A DNA stretch of 17,166 nucleotides. Source: Eubacteriales bacterium. GTDB taxonomy: Bacteria; Bacillota; Clostridia; Oscillospirales; Acutalibacteraceae. Shown piece by piece: positions 7,173 through 15,074 of this stretch (its first letter is position 1; the number at the start of each line of letters is the position of its first letter). The notes under the pieces were generated by a model that saw only the letters and a program-made list of their open reading frames with translations, was not told the origin of the DNA and ran no database searches. The stretch lies in assembly GCA_030529125.1 (NCBI GenBank), contig JAUMXP010000014.1, positions 1 through 17,166 on the forward strand, written 5' to 3'. Both the position numbers and the translations under genes were made by a program.

Positions 7173-7192
7173 ATTATAGAGTAATTTTAGCA
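7173..7192 (-). promoter_or_regulatory. Candidate soj promoter elements
   Basis: On the minus strand there is an extended -10, TGC-TAAAAT (7184-7192), and a consensus TATAAT just downstream (7173-7178). Neither has a good -35. One of them probably starts the soj-spo0J-serS transcript, 40-60 bases before the TTG. Confidence 0.4.
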
Positions 7193-7258
7193 CATATCGG
7201 GATAGAATTAAAGACTTTTCAGCGAAATTATTAAAAAGTTATCTATTTTAAACTATTA

Positions 7259-7274
7259 TGTTTCACGTGAAACA
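7259..7274. promoter_or_regulatory. parS site (perfect 16-bp palindrome), noc-soj gap
   Basis: TGTTTCACGTGAAACA is an exact match to the bacterial chromosomal parS consensus bound by Spo0J. It lies about 70 bases upstream of the soj -10 region, so Spo0J loading here could also affect transcription of its own operon. Confidence 0.95.
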
Positions 7275-7304
7275 CATCATCAATAAATTATCAGCTTCAA
7301 ATAC

Positions 7305-7343
7305 GCCAAAAGGCTACGCAGTTATTACTACGTAGCCTTTGGC
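7305..7343 (-). terminator. Long hairpin downstream of noc, possible terminator
   Basis: GCCAAAAGGCTACG (7305-7318) pairs with CGTAGCCTTTGGC (7331-7343), a 13-bp stem with a single bulged A. On the minus strand the distal arm contains only TTTT and no separate T tract follows, so termination of noc would be weak. It may instead be a mRNA-stabilising 3' structure. Confidence 0.4.
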
Positions 7344-7376
7344 AAGGGGTTCAGATAAGGAAATGGGTATGAGTGG

Positions 7377-7396
7377 ATAGATGCTATTGCATCTAT
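7377..7396. repeat. 8-bp inverted repeat just past the noc stop
   Basis: ATAGATGC (7377-7384), TATT, GCATCTAT (7389-7396) is a perfect inverted repeat nine bases past the noc stop, with no T tract on either strand. Function unknown. Confidence 0.4.
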
Positions 7397-7404
7397 GGGG
7401 AAAG

Positions 7405-8241
7405 CTAACTACTCACTAAAACACCCTTTTCGGCTGCTTTAGGAATTTTTACGGTGTATTCTATGTATTCATCGGTTTCACTTTTACAGCTAGTCGCGTT
7501 AATTCCGGACAAACGCATAGTATCGACCGCTTTATTGATTGTATTTACAAAAATACGCACATCTTTTACTATAATCTTTTTTTCTTGTTTTTTAGGTGGA
7601 TTTTCTAATGTAACTGTTCGCCTCATCAGAATATCTGTAATTAGTGCTTCTGTCTGACTTACATTCAGATTTTCAGAGATAATTCTGCTAAGAGCCTCAC
7701 GGCGTAGATTCTCGTCATCTATTCTAAGCAAAGCTCTAGCGTGTCGTTCAGACAGTGATGCGCTGACTATCCATTCCTGCTCGTCAAACGTAAGCCTTAG
7801 TAATCTAAGCTTATTTGCTATAGTAGACTGCTTTTTGCCTAAGCTAATGGCTGCTTGCTCTTGTGTTAGCCCATACTTTCGTATCAGACGAGCTATACCT
7901 CGTGCTTGTTCAAACATTCCTAAGTCTTTGCGCTGTATGTTTTCTATCAGAGCGTAAACTGCCGACTCTTTATCAGAACATCTCATTACTACACAAGGAA
8001 CTTTTGTTATACCTGCCATTACGGCTGCACGCAGACGTCGTTCTCCTGCTATCAATTCATATTCTGTTGTGTTTATCCTACGAACAGACAGTGGCTGGAG
8101 AATACCGTTCTTTACTATAGATAGAGAAAGTGACTTAAGTTCAGCTTCATCAAAGTTTTTTCTAGGTTGAGTTTTGTTAGGTCTTATTGAAATTGTTGGT
8201 AGCATAAGCACTCTGTTTTCTTCTCTACTGAAAAAGCTCAT
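7405..8241 (-). CDS. noc: Nucleoid occlusion protein Noc (ParB paralogue)
   Basis: A DNA-binding ParB paralogue that, in B. subtilis, binds its own sites, spreads, associates with the membrane and blocks Z-ring assembly over the nucleoid. In 278 residues it has GERRLRAA (66-73), ENIQRKD (100-106), and a helix-turn-helix reading GKKQSTIANKLRLL (about 135-148). That wording is typical of Noc, against SRSAIAN in the Spo0J here. The C-terminal VRIFVNTINKAVD with EYTVKIPK also fits Noc. I start at ATG 8241 (or the adjacent ATG 8244) behind GGGAG. A longer frame back to 8391 would run through the rsmG terminator. It lies between rsmG and soj exactly as in Bacillus. The N-terminal membrane-targeting helix is short (MSFFSRE). 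Confidence 0.9.
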   Translation of the reverse strand: MSFFSREENRVLMLPTISIRPNKTQPRKNFDEAELKSLSLSIVKNGILQPLSVRRINTTEYELIAGERRLRAAVMAGITKVPCVVMRCSDKESAVYALIENIQRKDLGMFEQARGIARLIRKYGLTQEQAAISLGKKQSTIANKLRLLRLTFDEQEWIVSASLSERHARALLRIDDENLRREALSRIISENLNVSQTEALITDILMRRTVTLENPPKKQEKKIIVKDVRIFVNTINKAVDTMRLSGINATSCKSETDEYIEYTVKIPKAAEKGVLVSS

Positions 8242-8348
8242 CATTATCTCCCTCACAGGTTGTCCCCGCAAGATGATAATACCACTTATATAGCGATAAT
8301 TTTGTAGATATTTGACCGCATAATTAATTTTGTTTTGTAAAAGAAAGC

Positions 8349-8383
8349 AAAAAAACGACACATCGAGTCGAATGTGCCGTTTT
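8349..8383 (-). terminator. Terminator of the mnmE-mnmG-rsmG operon
   Basis: On the minus strand a 12-bp stem (arms 8372-8383 and 8352-8363, with one G-U pair) has an 8-base loop and is followed by a run of T corresponding to 8349-8355. It begins 11 bases past the rsmG stop and separates noc from the upstream operon. Confidence 0.8.
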
Positions 8384-8393
8384 ATATACATTA

Positions 8394-9104
8394 TTATAAT
8401 GGTTTGGATTTAATTTTTGCTGAAGTGCGTGGATATGATTTATCCGTCGCATTATTCTTCTTTATATTAATGATAGTGCGTTCAGAGCTATCAATCAAAT
8501 TGTAGGTATCTACCTTCTCAATTTTACCGCCTAATAATTTGATAGCGTTCTTGGAGTTACTGATTTCTTCTTCGCTGTATTTTCCCTTCATCGCAAGGAA
8601 AGCACCACCGACTTTAACATATGGTAAACAATACTCGGAAAGCACATTAAGCTGTGCAACAGCTCTGGAAGTAGCAAAATCAAACTTTTCGCGCAGTTCT
8701 TTCTTTCTTGCGCCATCTTCAGCTCTAGCATGGACTATCTGAACGTCATTAAGATTTAGCTCATTTACAACTTCTTGTAAGAAAATCAATCGCTTATTCA
8801 GGCTATCTAGTAAACATAGCTTTATGTCAGGTCTGACAATCTTTATTGGTAATGACGGAAACCCTGCTCCTGTGCCAACATCTATCAGAGAACTGTTTAA
8901 TGGAATATCAGCGTAAGATAATAGTAATATGCTGTCACAAAAATGCTTGAGAGCTACGTCTTCAGGCTCTGTTAGCGCTGTTAAGTTCATCTTTTGATTC
9001 CACTCAACAAGCAATTCATAATATCGTCTTAAGCTGTCTATTTGATTTTCGTCTAGTTTTATTTGGGATTCATTTGCTTTTTGTCGCAAAATATCATTAA
9101 ACAT
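8394..9104 (-). CDS. rsmG: 16S rRNA (guanine-527-N7) methyltransferase RsmG
   Basis: Transfers a methyl group from S-adenosylmethionine to N7 of G527 in 16S rRNA, in the 530 loop of the decoding region. Loss causes low-level streptomycin resistance in several bacteria. The 236 residues include WNQKMNLTA (35-43), KHFCDSI (53-59) and the cofactor-binding glycine loop DVGTGAGFP (75-83), then the acidic strand CLLDSLNKR. The ATG at 9104 overlaps the end of mnmG by 8 bases, with AGAGGTAG upstream, so translation is coupled. Last gene of its operon. Confidence 0.95.
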   Translation of the reverse strand: MFNDILRQKANESQIKLDENQIDSLRRYYELLVEWNQKMNLTALTEPEDVALKHFCDSILLLSYADIPLNSSLIDVGTGAGFPSLPIKIVRPDIKLCLLDSLNKRLIFLQEVVNELNLNDVQIVHARAEDGARKKELREKFDFATSRAVAQLNVLSEYCLPYVKVGGAFLAMKGKYSEEEISNSKNAIKLLGGKIEKVDTYNLIDSSERTIINIKKNNATDKSYPRTSAKIKSKPL

Positions 9105-11004
9105 CAGTATCTACCTCTGCCTTTGGTTTTGTGTGGCTGGTTTTAGCGAGCCATATAAGCAACACACTGATATCAGCTGGTGAAACACCGCTGATACGAG
9201 AAGCCTGCCCAATATTAGATGGTTTGACACGATTTAGCTTCTCTTGAGCTTCTAATCTAAGACCTGTTAATGTCTTATAGTCAACATTAGGTGGGAGAAC
9301 CTTAGCTTCTAGTTTGCGCATCTGCTCAACCTGTGCTAGCTGTTTTTGAATATATCCCTCGTATTTGATAGCAATCTCAACTTGCTCTAATACAGCACTT
9401 GGTATCTCAGGTCGTGTAGTATCAACTTCGCTTAATACTTCGTAATTTAGCTGTGGACGTTTAAGCAGGTCTATCAGTCGAATTGAATTAGTTACTTCTG
9501 ATGTTTCACGTGAAACAAGTATCTCGTTGAGCTTATCTGTGCATGGTATAACTGTTTCTTTTGCACGTCTGAGCTCTTCTTTAATTAATTCTTGTTTCTC
9601 ATTGAATCGTATCCATCTATCTTCCGAAATTAATCCAAGCTTATATCCGAGTGGAGTCAAACGAGTATCAGCATTGTCCTGTCTTAATATCAGACGATAT
9701 TCGCTACGAGAAGTCATCATACGATAAGGTTCGTTGGCTCCTTTAGTAACAAGATCATCAATAAGAGTACCAATATATGAACTAGCGCGGTCGAGTATAA
9801 ACTCGTCTTTACCTAAAACTTTGTGTGCTGCGTTTATACCAGCAATCAAACCTTGAGCTGCAGCTTCTTCGTAACCTGAGCTTCCGTTGAACTGACCCGC
9901 ACCATAAAGTCCAGGATAGTCCCTGAATTCCAGCGTAGAATTCATAGAAGTTGGGTCAATACAATCATACTCGATTGCATAAGCAGGACGCATAATAAGT
10001 GCATTCTCAAGACCCGGAATAGTATGATAAAACTTAAGCTGCACTTCTTCTGGAAGGGAAGAGGACATACCCTGCAGGTACATTTCTTCTGTATCAAGAC
10101 CACATGGCTCTATAAATAACTGATGTCTTTCCTTGTGTTCAAAACGAACTATCTTATCTTCAAGACTCGGACAATATCTAGGACCGACACCTTCAATCTT
10201 GCCACCATAAAGCGGAGAACGATGTATATTATCCAAGATTATCTTCTTTGTTTCTTCGTTAGTCCAGCTAATATGACAAACAACCTTGTTTTCGCCTAAG
10301 CTTTCTGTGTCATAAGAAAAAGGTATAGGTGGTGTATCACCCTCTTGAACCTCTAATTTATCTAAATCTATAGTACTGCGTTTAACACGAGCAGGTGTAC
10401 CGGTCTTAAATCTACGGGTAGGAATACCGAGTTTACGCAGACTCTCACTAAAGAAAGTAGCAGGAAAAACTCCATCAGGACCAGATTCATAAGATACTTC
10501 ACCAATAAATATCTTACCACCCAAGTATGTGCCTGTGGCAATAATTACCGTTTTTGTCACAAACTGGGCTAACATTCGTGTTGTAAGTGTCCATGTGCCA
10601 TCTTCGTTTTGCTCTATATCAGTGATTTCTGCTTGTCTTAAATCAAGGTTATCACACAGTTCGAGCTTGTGTTTCATAACATCCTGATATTTACGTCTAT
10701 CTATCTGTGCGCGCAAAGAGTGTACAGCAGGGCCTTTGCCTAAATTAAGCATACGCATCTGGAGAAAACACTCGTCAGCAGTTTTGCCCATTTCGCCACC
10801 TAAAGCGTCAATCTCACGTACAAGATGACCTTTAGCAGTACCGCCAATAGACGGGTTACAAGGACAGTTGCCCACAGCATCCATATTTATTGTAAAAATA
10901 GCAGTTTTACAGCCGAGTCTGGCAGCAGCAAGTGCAGCTTCAATACCTGCGTGTCCTGCGCCTATAACAGCTACATCATATTCACCTGCAAAATATGTAC
11001 TCAT
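9097..11004 (-). CDS. mnmG: tRNA U34 carboxymethylaminomethyl modification enzyme MnmG
   Basis: An FAD protein that with MnmE installs the (carboxymethyl)aminomethyl group on C5 of wobble uridine 34. The N-terminal Rossmann motif is VIGAGHAGIEAALAAARLG (G15, G17, G20). CNPSIGGTAKGHLVREIDALGG, the FIEPCGLDTEEMYLQG segment, LYGAGQFNGSSGYEEAAAQG and TSRSEYRLILRQDNAD follow in the usual order. Length 635 is normal for the long form. ATG 11004 has GAGG upstream. It follows mnmE by 35 bases. Codons for LVSRET around residue 498 contain a perfect parS. Confidence 0.97.
   Translation of the reverse strand: MSTYFAGEYDVAVIGAGHAGIEAALAAARLGCKTAIFTINMDAVGNCPCNPSIGGTAKGHLVREIDALGGEMGKTADECFLQMRMLNLGKGPAVHSLRAQIDRRKYQDVMKHKLELCDNLDLRQAEITDIEQNEDGTWTLTTRMLAQFVTKTVIIATGTYLGGKIFIGEVSYESGPDGVFPATFFSESLRKLGIPTRRFKTGTPARVKRSTIDLDKLEVQEGDTPPIPFSYDTESLGENKVVCHISWTNEETKKIILDNIHRSPLYGGKIEGVGPRYCPSLEDKIVRFEHKERHQLFIEPCGLDTEEMYLQGMSSSLPEEVQLKFYHTIPGLENALIMRPAYAIEYDCIDPTSMNSTLEFRDYPGLYGAGQFNGSSGYEEAAAQGLIAGINAAHKVLGKDEFILDRASSYIGTLIDDLVTKGANEPYRMMTSRSEYRLILRQDNADTRLTPLGYKLGLISEDRWIRFNEKQELIKEELRRAKETVIPCTDKLNEILVSRETSEVTNSIRLIDLLKRPQLNYEVLSEVDTTRPEIPSAVLEQVEIAIKYEGYIQKQLAQVEQMRKLEAKVLPPNVDYKTLTGLRLEAQEKLNRVKPSNIGQASRISGVSPADISVLLIWLAKTSHTKPKAEVDTDV
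9503..9518. promoter_or_regulatory. parS site (perfect 16-bp palindrome) inside mnmG
   Basis: TGTTTCACGTGAAACA occurs within the mnmG coding sequence, where the minus strand reads codons for V-S-R-E-T. It is identical to the site at 7259-7274 and 2.2 kb from it. Both are on the left arm within 8 kb of dnaA, as expected for origin-proximal Spo0J loading. Confidence 0.93.
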
Positions 11005-11039
11005 AATAAACCTCGGGGTAATAATAAGTTAAATATAAA

Positions 11040-12407
11040 TCATTTACCTACACAGAACTGATGGAAGACATTATCCACCACACGCTCTGTTACTCGCTCA
11101 CCAGTGAGCTCACATAAATGAGAAATTGCTTCTTCAATAGCTACAGTGACTGCGTCGTATGTCATACCATATTCAAGCGCTGAAATAGCTTCTTTAAGCG
11201 AATTGTAAGCATTTTTTGTTAATGAACGCTGACGTTCATTAGAAAGCACTGCATTAGAGGAATCAAAGTCAGCTATGCCAGCAATTTTTTCAATAAGGTC
11301 TTCAAATTGCTCAAAACCGTTGTTGTTTTTTGCAGACATAAAGACTATATGTTCAGTGACATTCTTTATTCTTTCAATATCAATTTTTTGGTCCAGATCG
11401 TCTTTATTAATAACAGCAATACAGGTAGTATCTGCTAGTTCATCCAAAAGTGCAATATCATCATCACAAAGCGCAGATGATGCATCAAAAACTGCAATGA
11501 CAAGTTCAGCAGTAGATAATCGCTTTTTAGCTTTATCTACACCGATTTTCTCGATAGCATTGTCAGCGTCTCTAATACCAGCTGTATCAGATAAATGCAA
11601 GGTAATATCGCGAATGACAGCAGTTTCTTCTACTATGTCGCGCGTTGTGCCAGCAATATCAGTAACGATACTCTTATCACATCCTGTAATAAGGTTCATC
11701 AAAGTAGATTTACCTACATTAGGACGACCTACTATAACAGTATCAATACCTTCTCTGATAACTCTACCTTTGTCGTAGTCTTTGAGCAGTATATCAAGTC
11801 TTTCAGCACTAACTATTAAAGCATTTTTGAGTGCATCAAACTCAACTTCTTCTATATCTTCTTCAGGATAATCAGCCCACGCACTCAAGTGTGCAGCTCG
11901 ATTAATAAGTTCTTCTTTAGTTTCATTTATTTTTTGACTGAGTGCGCCTTCGTGTACTAACAATGCTGATTTAGCAGCAGCATGTGATTTAGCACCAATA
12001 ATATCCATAACAGCTTCTGCTTCAGTTAAATCAAGCTTGCCATTTAAAAATGCACGCTTAGTAAACTCTCCTGCCTGTGCAGAAACTGCACCGCTGTCCA
12101 GCACTGCTCGAAGTACAGATTTGGTTACATACACGCCACCATGACAAGAAAGCTCAACAACATCTTCACCTGTATAGCTATGTGGTGCCCTGAAAACTGT
12201 AGCTACGCATTCGTCAATTTTTTCATTATTATATATTACGTGACCAAAATGTGCTGTGTATCCCTTTGCGTTACTTAGACTACCATCACTAATCTTCTTA
12301 AAAACTTTGTCAGCAATAGTAATTGCCTGGTCACCAGATATTCTGATTACACCAATACCACCCAAACCCTGAGCAGTACTGATAGCAGCAATAGTTGTAT
12401 TATCCAT
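11040..12407 (-). CDS. mnmE: tRNA modification GTPase MnmE
   Basis: Partner of MnmG in wobble-uridine modification. It binds a tetrahydrofolate one-carbon donor and hydrolyses GTP to drive the cycle. The 455 residues comprise an N-terminal folate-binding domain (about 1-118), a helical domain, and an inserted G domain with P-loop GRPNVGKS (227-234), the GTTRD switch, DTAG (274-277) and NKDD (about 336). The C-terminus is the family-specific C-x-G-K (C452-V-G-K), whose Cys is important for modification. ATG 12407 has GGTGA upstream. The preceding jag terminator leaves only about 25 bases for a leader, so expression may rely on partial readthrough or a promoter inside jag. Confidence 0.96.
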   Translation of the reverse strand: MDNTTIAAISTAQGLGGIGVIRISGDQAITIADKVFKKISDGSLSNAKGYTAHFGHVIYNNEKIDECVATVFRAPHSYTGEDVVELSCHGGVYVTKSVLRAVLDSGAVSAQAGEFTKRAFLNGKLDLTEAEAVMDIIGAKSHAAAKSALLVHEGALSQKINETKEELINRAAHLSAWADYPEEDIEEVEFDALKNALIVSAERLDILLKDYDKGRVIREGIDTVIVGRPNVGKSTLMNLITGCDKSIVTDIAGTTRDIVEETAVIRDITLHLSDTAGIRDADNAIEKIGVDKAKKRLSTAELVIAVFDASSALCDDDIALLDELADTTCIAVINKDDLDQKIDIERIKNVTEHIVFMSAKNNNGFEQFEDLIEKIAGIADFDSSNAVLSNERQRSLTKNAYNSLKEAISALEYGMTYDAVTVAIEEAISHLCELTGERVTERVVDNVFHQFCVGK

Positions 12408-12432
12408 AATTCACCAAAATTAGTTAATAAGC

Positions 12433-12459
12433 AAAAAGGAGCGGATAAATCCGCCCCTT
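12433..12459 (-). terminator. Terminator after jag
   Basis: A 10-bp stem (arms 12436-12445 and 12450-12459, one G-U pair on the minus strand) with a TTTA loop, followed on the minus strand by TTTTT. It marks the end of the rpmH-to-jag transcript just before mnmE. Confidence 0.75.
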
Positions 12460-12464
12460 GAAAA

Positions 12465-13244
12465 TTATTTATCAATTCTGCCGTAAAGACCAAGACCTGC
12501 GCCTTCGTTTAAAGGCTTACGATCAGGGTTAGGGGCTTTTGGCTGTGATGAGCTCTTGCCTCTGTATGGCTTTCTATGATTTGATTTTCCTTTGAAATTG
12601 CCCTTTTGCTTTGGGTCAGGGCCAATAACAACGTGGCGGTTAAGATTCTCGCCTTCACTCCATGAAATAGCACCGTTGATCTTCTGCACTGCAGTGTGGA
12701 TAATGCGTCTTTCGTATGGGTTCATTGGCTCGAGTGATGATTTTTTGCCTGTTTTAGCTGCTTTAATAGCAAGCTTTCTGCCTAAAATCTCAAGAGTATT
12801 TTTTCTCTTTTCTCTGTAATCGCCTGTATTAATAGTAACTCTGCAATAAGAGTTTTCTACATGATTAGCAACTAAACATGCGAGATACTGGAGTGCGTCG
12901 AGTGTTTCGCCGCGTCTGCCGATAACAGAACCAACATCTTCGCCTGAAATGTCAATAGTAATGACATTTTTCTCAGTTTCTTCGACACTCATCTGAATGT
13001 CTGAAAGGCCCATAGCCTTGATAATTGACTCTAAATAATCAGCCGCAGCCTGTGCAGGAGTAGTTTTAACAAAAACTCTTACCTTTGCAGGATGGCCACC
13101 AAAAAGTCCTAAGAACTTTTTGCTCTGCATTTCAACGATTTCAAAATCGATGTTATCTGCGAATTCGTCAACTCCAAGCTCCAGGCACGCTTTTGCTTTT
13201 GCTTCTTCAACAGTATTACCTGTCGCTATAGCTTCTCTATTCAA
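12465..13244 (-). CDS. jag: RNA-binding protein Jag/KhpB
   Basis: A cytosolic RNA-binding protein encoded beside yidC in most Firmicutes and implicated in cell elongation and division through small-RNA binding with KhpA. Three domains are visible in 259 residues. The Jag-N domain (about 1-55) contains KKFLGLFGGHPAKVRV. A type II KH domain (about 70-145) has the G-x-x-G loop as VIGRRGETLDALQYL. The R3H domain (about 150-210) has ERRIIHTAVQ, giving R179-x-x-x-H183. A basic Lys/Ser/Pro tail (210-245) is low complexity. The start is TTG at 13244 with AGAGGTG about five bases upstream; no in-frame ATG is near. Confidence 0.93.
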   Translation of the reverse strand: MNREAIATGNTVEEAKAKACLELGVDEFADNIDFEIVEMQSKKFLGLFGGHPAKVRVFVKTTPAQAAADYLESIIKAMGLSDIQMSVEETEKNVITIDISGEDVGSVIGRRGETLDALQYLACLVANHVENSYCRVTINTGDYREKRKNTLEILGRKLAIKAAKTGKKSSLEPMNPYERRIIHTAVQKINGAISWSEGENLNRHVVIGPDPKQKGNFKGKSNHRKPYRGKSSSQPKAPNPDRKPLNEGAGLGLYGRIDK

Positions 13245-13276
13245 AATTGCACCTCTTTAATAGTGATAAATTCTTC

Positions 13277-14206
13277 TTAATATAGTCGTTTTACTTGTTT
13301 TTCGTCCAATTCAAGTCGTGCGACATGTCGTGCTTCTGTTTCAGCGTTGATCTTATCCGGTGAGTAGAACTTTGTCATAATCATTGTCTGAGCAAAACCG
13401 AAGAGTGTAGACCAGATCCAGTAGAAACCAACAGCAGCAGGAACTGTATAAGCAATCCAAGCTGTAAGTAGTGGGAGTGCAAGGAACATAAATCTCATGC
13501 AACCACGCTGGTTACTCATTGGGCTACCCTTCATAAACATAGTAATGATCTGTGTACCAACTGATGTAACAAGACATAAAATCGGAATAAGCAGTAACCA
13601 ACCACCTGCTGTATTAGGTGTGCCTAAAAGGTCAAGACCTAAGAATTTGAAACCACCTGATAAACTATAGACTTTTTCAAGTTCATCGCCTGTAAGTATG
13701 CTTGTAACACTTTCAGGTAAAGAACCGGCACTGTCAAAAATTCTGAGTATATCGATTTCACCATAGATAGAACCGCCTGCATTAACAGCAACACCCGGAA
13801 TAGAATTTAGTGCATTAGTTAAATCACTTACTTTTTCAGCAGAAATATGAATCACGTTTGAAAGTGGTTGAATAACTGCGTAGTAAATACCAAGCATGAT
13901 AAACATTGGGAAGATAGATGTTAAACATCCGCCGAAAGGCTTTACGTTTTCTTTAGCGTAAAGCTTCTGCATTTCTTCATTATATTTCTGTTTATCATTG
14001 CCATATCTTTCTTTTATTTCTTTTTGCTTAGCTTGCAGCTTAGCAGTAGCAGCCATAGATCTCTGCTGCTTAACAGAAGTAGGAAATAGAACAACTTTGA
14101 AAACAAGTGTAAAGATAATAATAGCAATACCAAAGTTACTTACTAAATAGTACGCTGCCCAGAGTATGTAGCCAAATAAGCTACCAAAGATATTAAATAT
14201 TCCCAT
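13277..14206 (-). CDS. yidC: Membrane protein insertase YidC/OxaA
   Basis: Inserts membrane proteins with or without SecYEG. The 309 residues start almost directly with a membrane helix (about 8-30), without the lipobox seen in Bacillus SpoIIIJ. The groove residue, usually Arg, is Lys37 in FKVVLFP. A basic coiled hairpin (45-90) in the cytoplasm precedes the second main helix (VKPFGGCLTSIFPMFIMLG, 88-106), and further helices lie near 200-223 and 240-275. Between residues 113 and 200 there is a long extracytoplasmic loop not present in the ~260-residue Bacillus proteins. ATG 14206 has AAGGA upstream, two bases after yidD. Part of the rpmH-rnpA-yidD-yidC-jag operon. Confidence 0.94.
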   Translation of the reverse strand: MGIFNIFGSLFGYILWAAYYLVSNFGIAIIIFTLVFKVVLFPTSVKQQRSMAATAKLQAKQKEIKERYGNDKQKYNEEMQKLYAKENVKPFGGCLTSIFPMFIMLGIYYAVIQPLSNVIHISAEKVSDLTNALNSIPGVAVNAGGSIYGEIDILRIFDSAGSLPESVTSILTGDELEKVYSLSGGFKFLGLDLLGTPNTAGGWLLLIPILCLVTSVGTQIITMFMKGSPMSNQRGCMRFMFLALPLLTAWIAYTVPAAVGFYWIWSTLFGFAQTMIMTKFYSPDKINAETEARHVARLELDEKQVKRLY

Positions 14207-14208
14207 AA

Positions 14209-14448
14209 TTAATCCTTCTTAATTCTTATGCGTTTCTCGGGTACAGGGTCATATCCGCCCTTTGAAAAGGGATTACACCTGAGTATTCTCCAAATTCCAA
14301 GTGCAAGTCCCTTTAATGTTCCGTGCACCTGCAAAGCTTCAAGGGTATATTCTGAGCAAGTAGGTGTATACTTGCATTTACCTTGACCTAAATGAGGAGA
14401 AATGTGACGTTGATAAAACCTGATTAATGAGATAAAAAATTTTTTCAT
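14209..14448 (-). CDS. yidD: Membrane protein insertion efficiency factor YidD
   Basis: A small membrane-associated protein that assists YidC-dependent insertion. The 79 residues have an N-terminal amphipathic helix (MKKFFISLIRFYQRHISP). The family cysteines lie in CKYTPTCSEYTLEA and RCNPFSKGGYDPVP. The ATG overlaps the rnpA stop as ATGA, and yidC follows after two bases, so the three are coupled. Confidence 0.95.
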   Translation of the reverse strand: MKKFFISLIRFYQRHISPHLGQGKCKYTPTCSEYTLEALQVHGTLKGLALGIWRILRCNPFSKGGYDPVPEKRIRIKKD

Positions 14449-14789
14449 GTTCGTACAATAACATTTGCCTGTTGCAAATGATTTTTCATAGCGCTATAAA
14501 TGTCAGTGCTTTTCATATACGGTGTTTTTGCCCTTGCGACAAAAACTATATCGTATCCGCTCTTAATATCAGGATAAAGCTCAAAAAAAGCCGCGCGAAT
14601 AATTCTTCTGCATCTGTTGCGCTGAACAGCTTTGCCTATTTTTTTAGAGGTAGTAATTCCAAATTGAAGGTTATTTGAATTATTTTTTATTACATAAGTG
14701 ACAAGTCCAGGGGACACAAAAGACTTTCCTCTTTTGTATGCACGCTGAAATTGTCTATTTTCTTTTAATGTGAGATAAGCTCTCATCAT
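14445..14789 (-). CDS. rnpA: Ribonuclease P protein component
   Basis: Protein subunit of RNase P, which cuts the 5' leader from pre-tRNAs with the catalytic RNA. The signature RNRCRRIIRAAF is the basic RNR helix that contacts the RNA. ENRQFQRAYKRGKSF at the N-terminus is characteristic. A GTG at 14795 would give 116 residues, but the ATG at 14789 (114 residues; or the next ATG at 14786) fits better behind AAAGG, and the protein then begins MMRAYLTLKENR. Its 3' end overlaps yidD by 4 bases. Confidence 0.95.
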   Translation of the reverse strand: MMRAYLTLKENRQFQRAYKRGKSFVSPGLVTYVIKNNSNNLQFGITTSKKIGKAVQRNRCRRIIRAAFFELYPDIKSGYDIVFVARAKTPYMKSTDIYSAMKNHLQQANVIVRT

Positions 14790-14861
14790 AACCACCCTTT
14801 ATAGGCTCGCAGTATAGTAGGAAGTAGTAGAGATAACTGCATCGCTGTATAAAAACCGTCA

Positions 14862-14893
14862 GATAAAAAGAAAGACCACTGCCGACAGTGGCC
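14862..14893 (-). terminator. Terminator or attenuator between rpmH and rnpA
   Basis: On the minus strand GGCCACTG and CAGTGGTC form an 8-bp stem with one G-U pair and a TCGG loop (arms 14886-14893 and 14874-14881), followed by TTTCTTTTT. It starts seven bases past the rpmH stop. Partial termination here would let abundant rpmH message exceed rnpA-yidD-yidC message. I see no convincing separate rnpA promoter in 14796-14862. Confidence 0.65.
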
Positions 14894-14899
14894 TATTTC

Positions 14900-15034
14900 T
14901 TAGTATGTTAACTGTTTTCTGCCCTTAGCTCTTCTTCTAGCAAGAACCTTGCGGCCATTCTTTGTAGACATTCTCTTTCTGAAGCCGTGCTCCTTCTTTC
15001 TGTGAAGCTTTTTTGGCTGATATGTTCTCAGCAT
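14900..15034 (-). CDS. rpmH: 50S ribosomal protein L34
   Basis: A 44-residue, highly basic protein of the large ribosomal subunit. It begins MLRTYQPKKLHRKKEHGF and ends in the usual GRKVLARRRAKGRKQLTY. ATG 15034 follows a strong AAAGGAGGG. It is the first gene of the leftward operon and has a near-perfect promoter at 15075-15104. Its position next to dnaA is the standard landmark of the bacterial origin region. Confidence 0.97.
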   Translation of the reverse strand: MLRTYQPKKLHRKKEHGFRKRMSTKNGRKVLARRRAKGRKQLTY

Positions 15035-15074
15035 CTAAAACCCTCCTTTCGGGTACATAACCTTACAATCTAGC

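Noticed and set aside
8242..8391. 50-residue N-terminal extension of Noc
   Set aside because: It would be encoded by the rsmG terminator and AT-rich spacer. The ATG at 8241 has GGGAG in place and gives a Noc-like N-terminus.
7134..8393. Noc-binding site of the TTTCCCGGGAAA type
   Set aside because: No such palindrome was found by eye near noc or elsewhere in the window.
11275..11778. 167-residue + strand open frame opposite mnmE
   Set aside because: It is antisense to a clear, conserved GTPase gene, has Ser/Ile-rich content typical of shadow frames, and has no convincing ribosome binding site.
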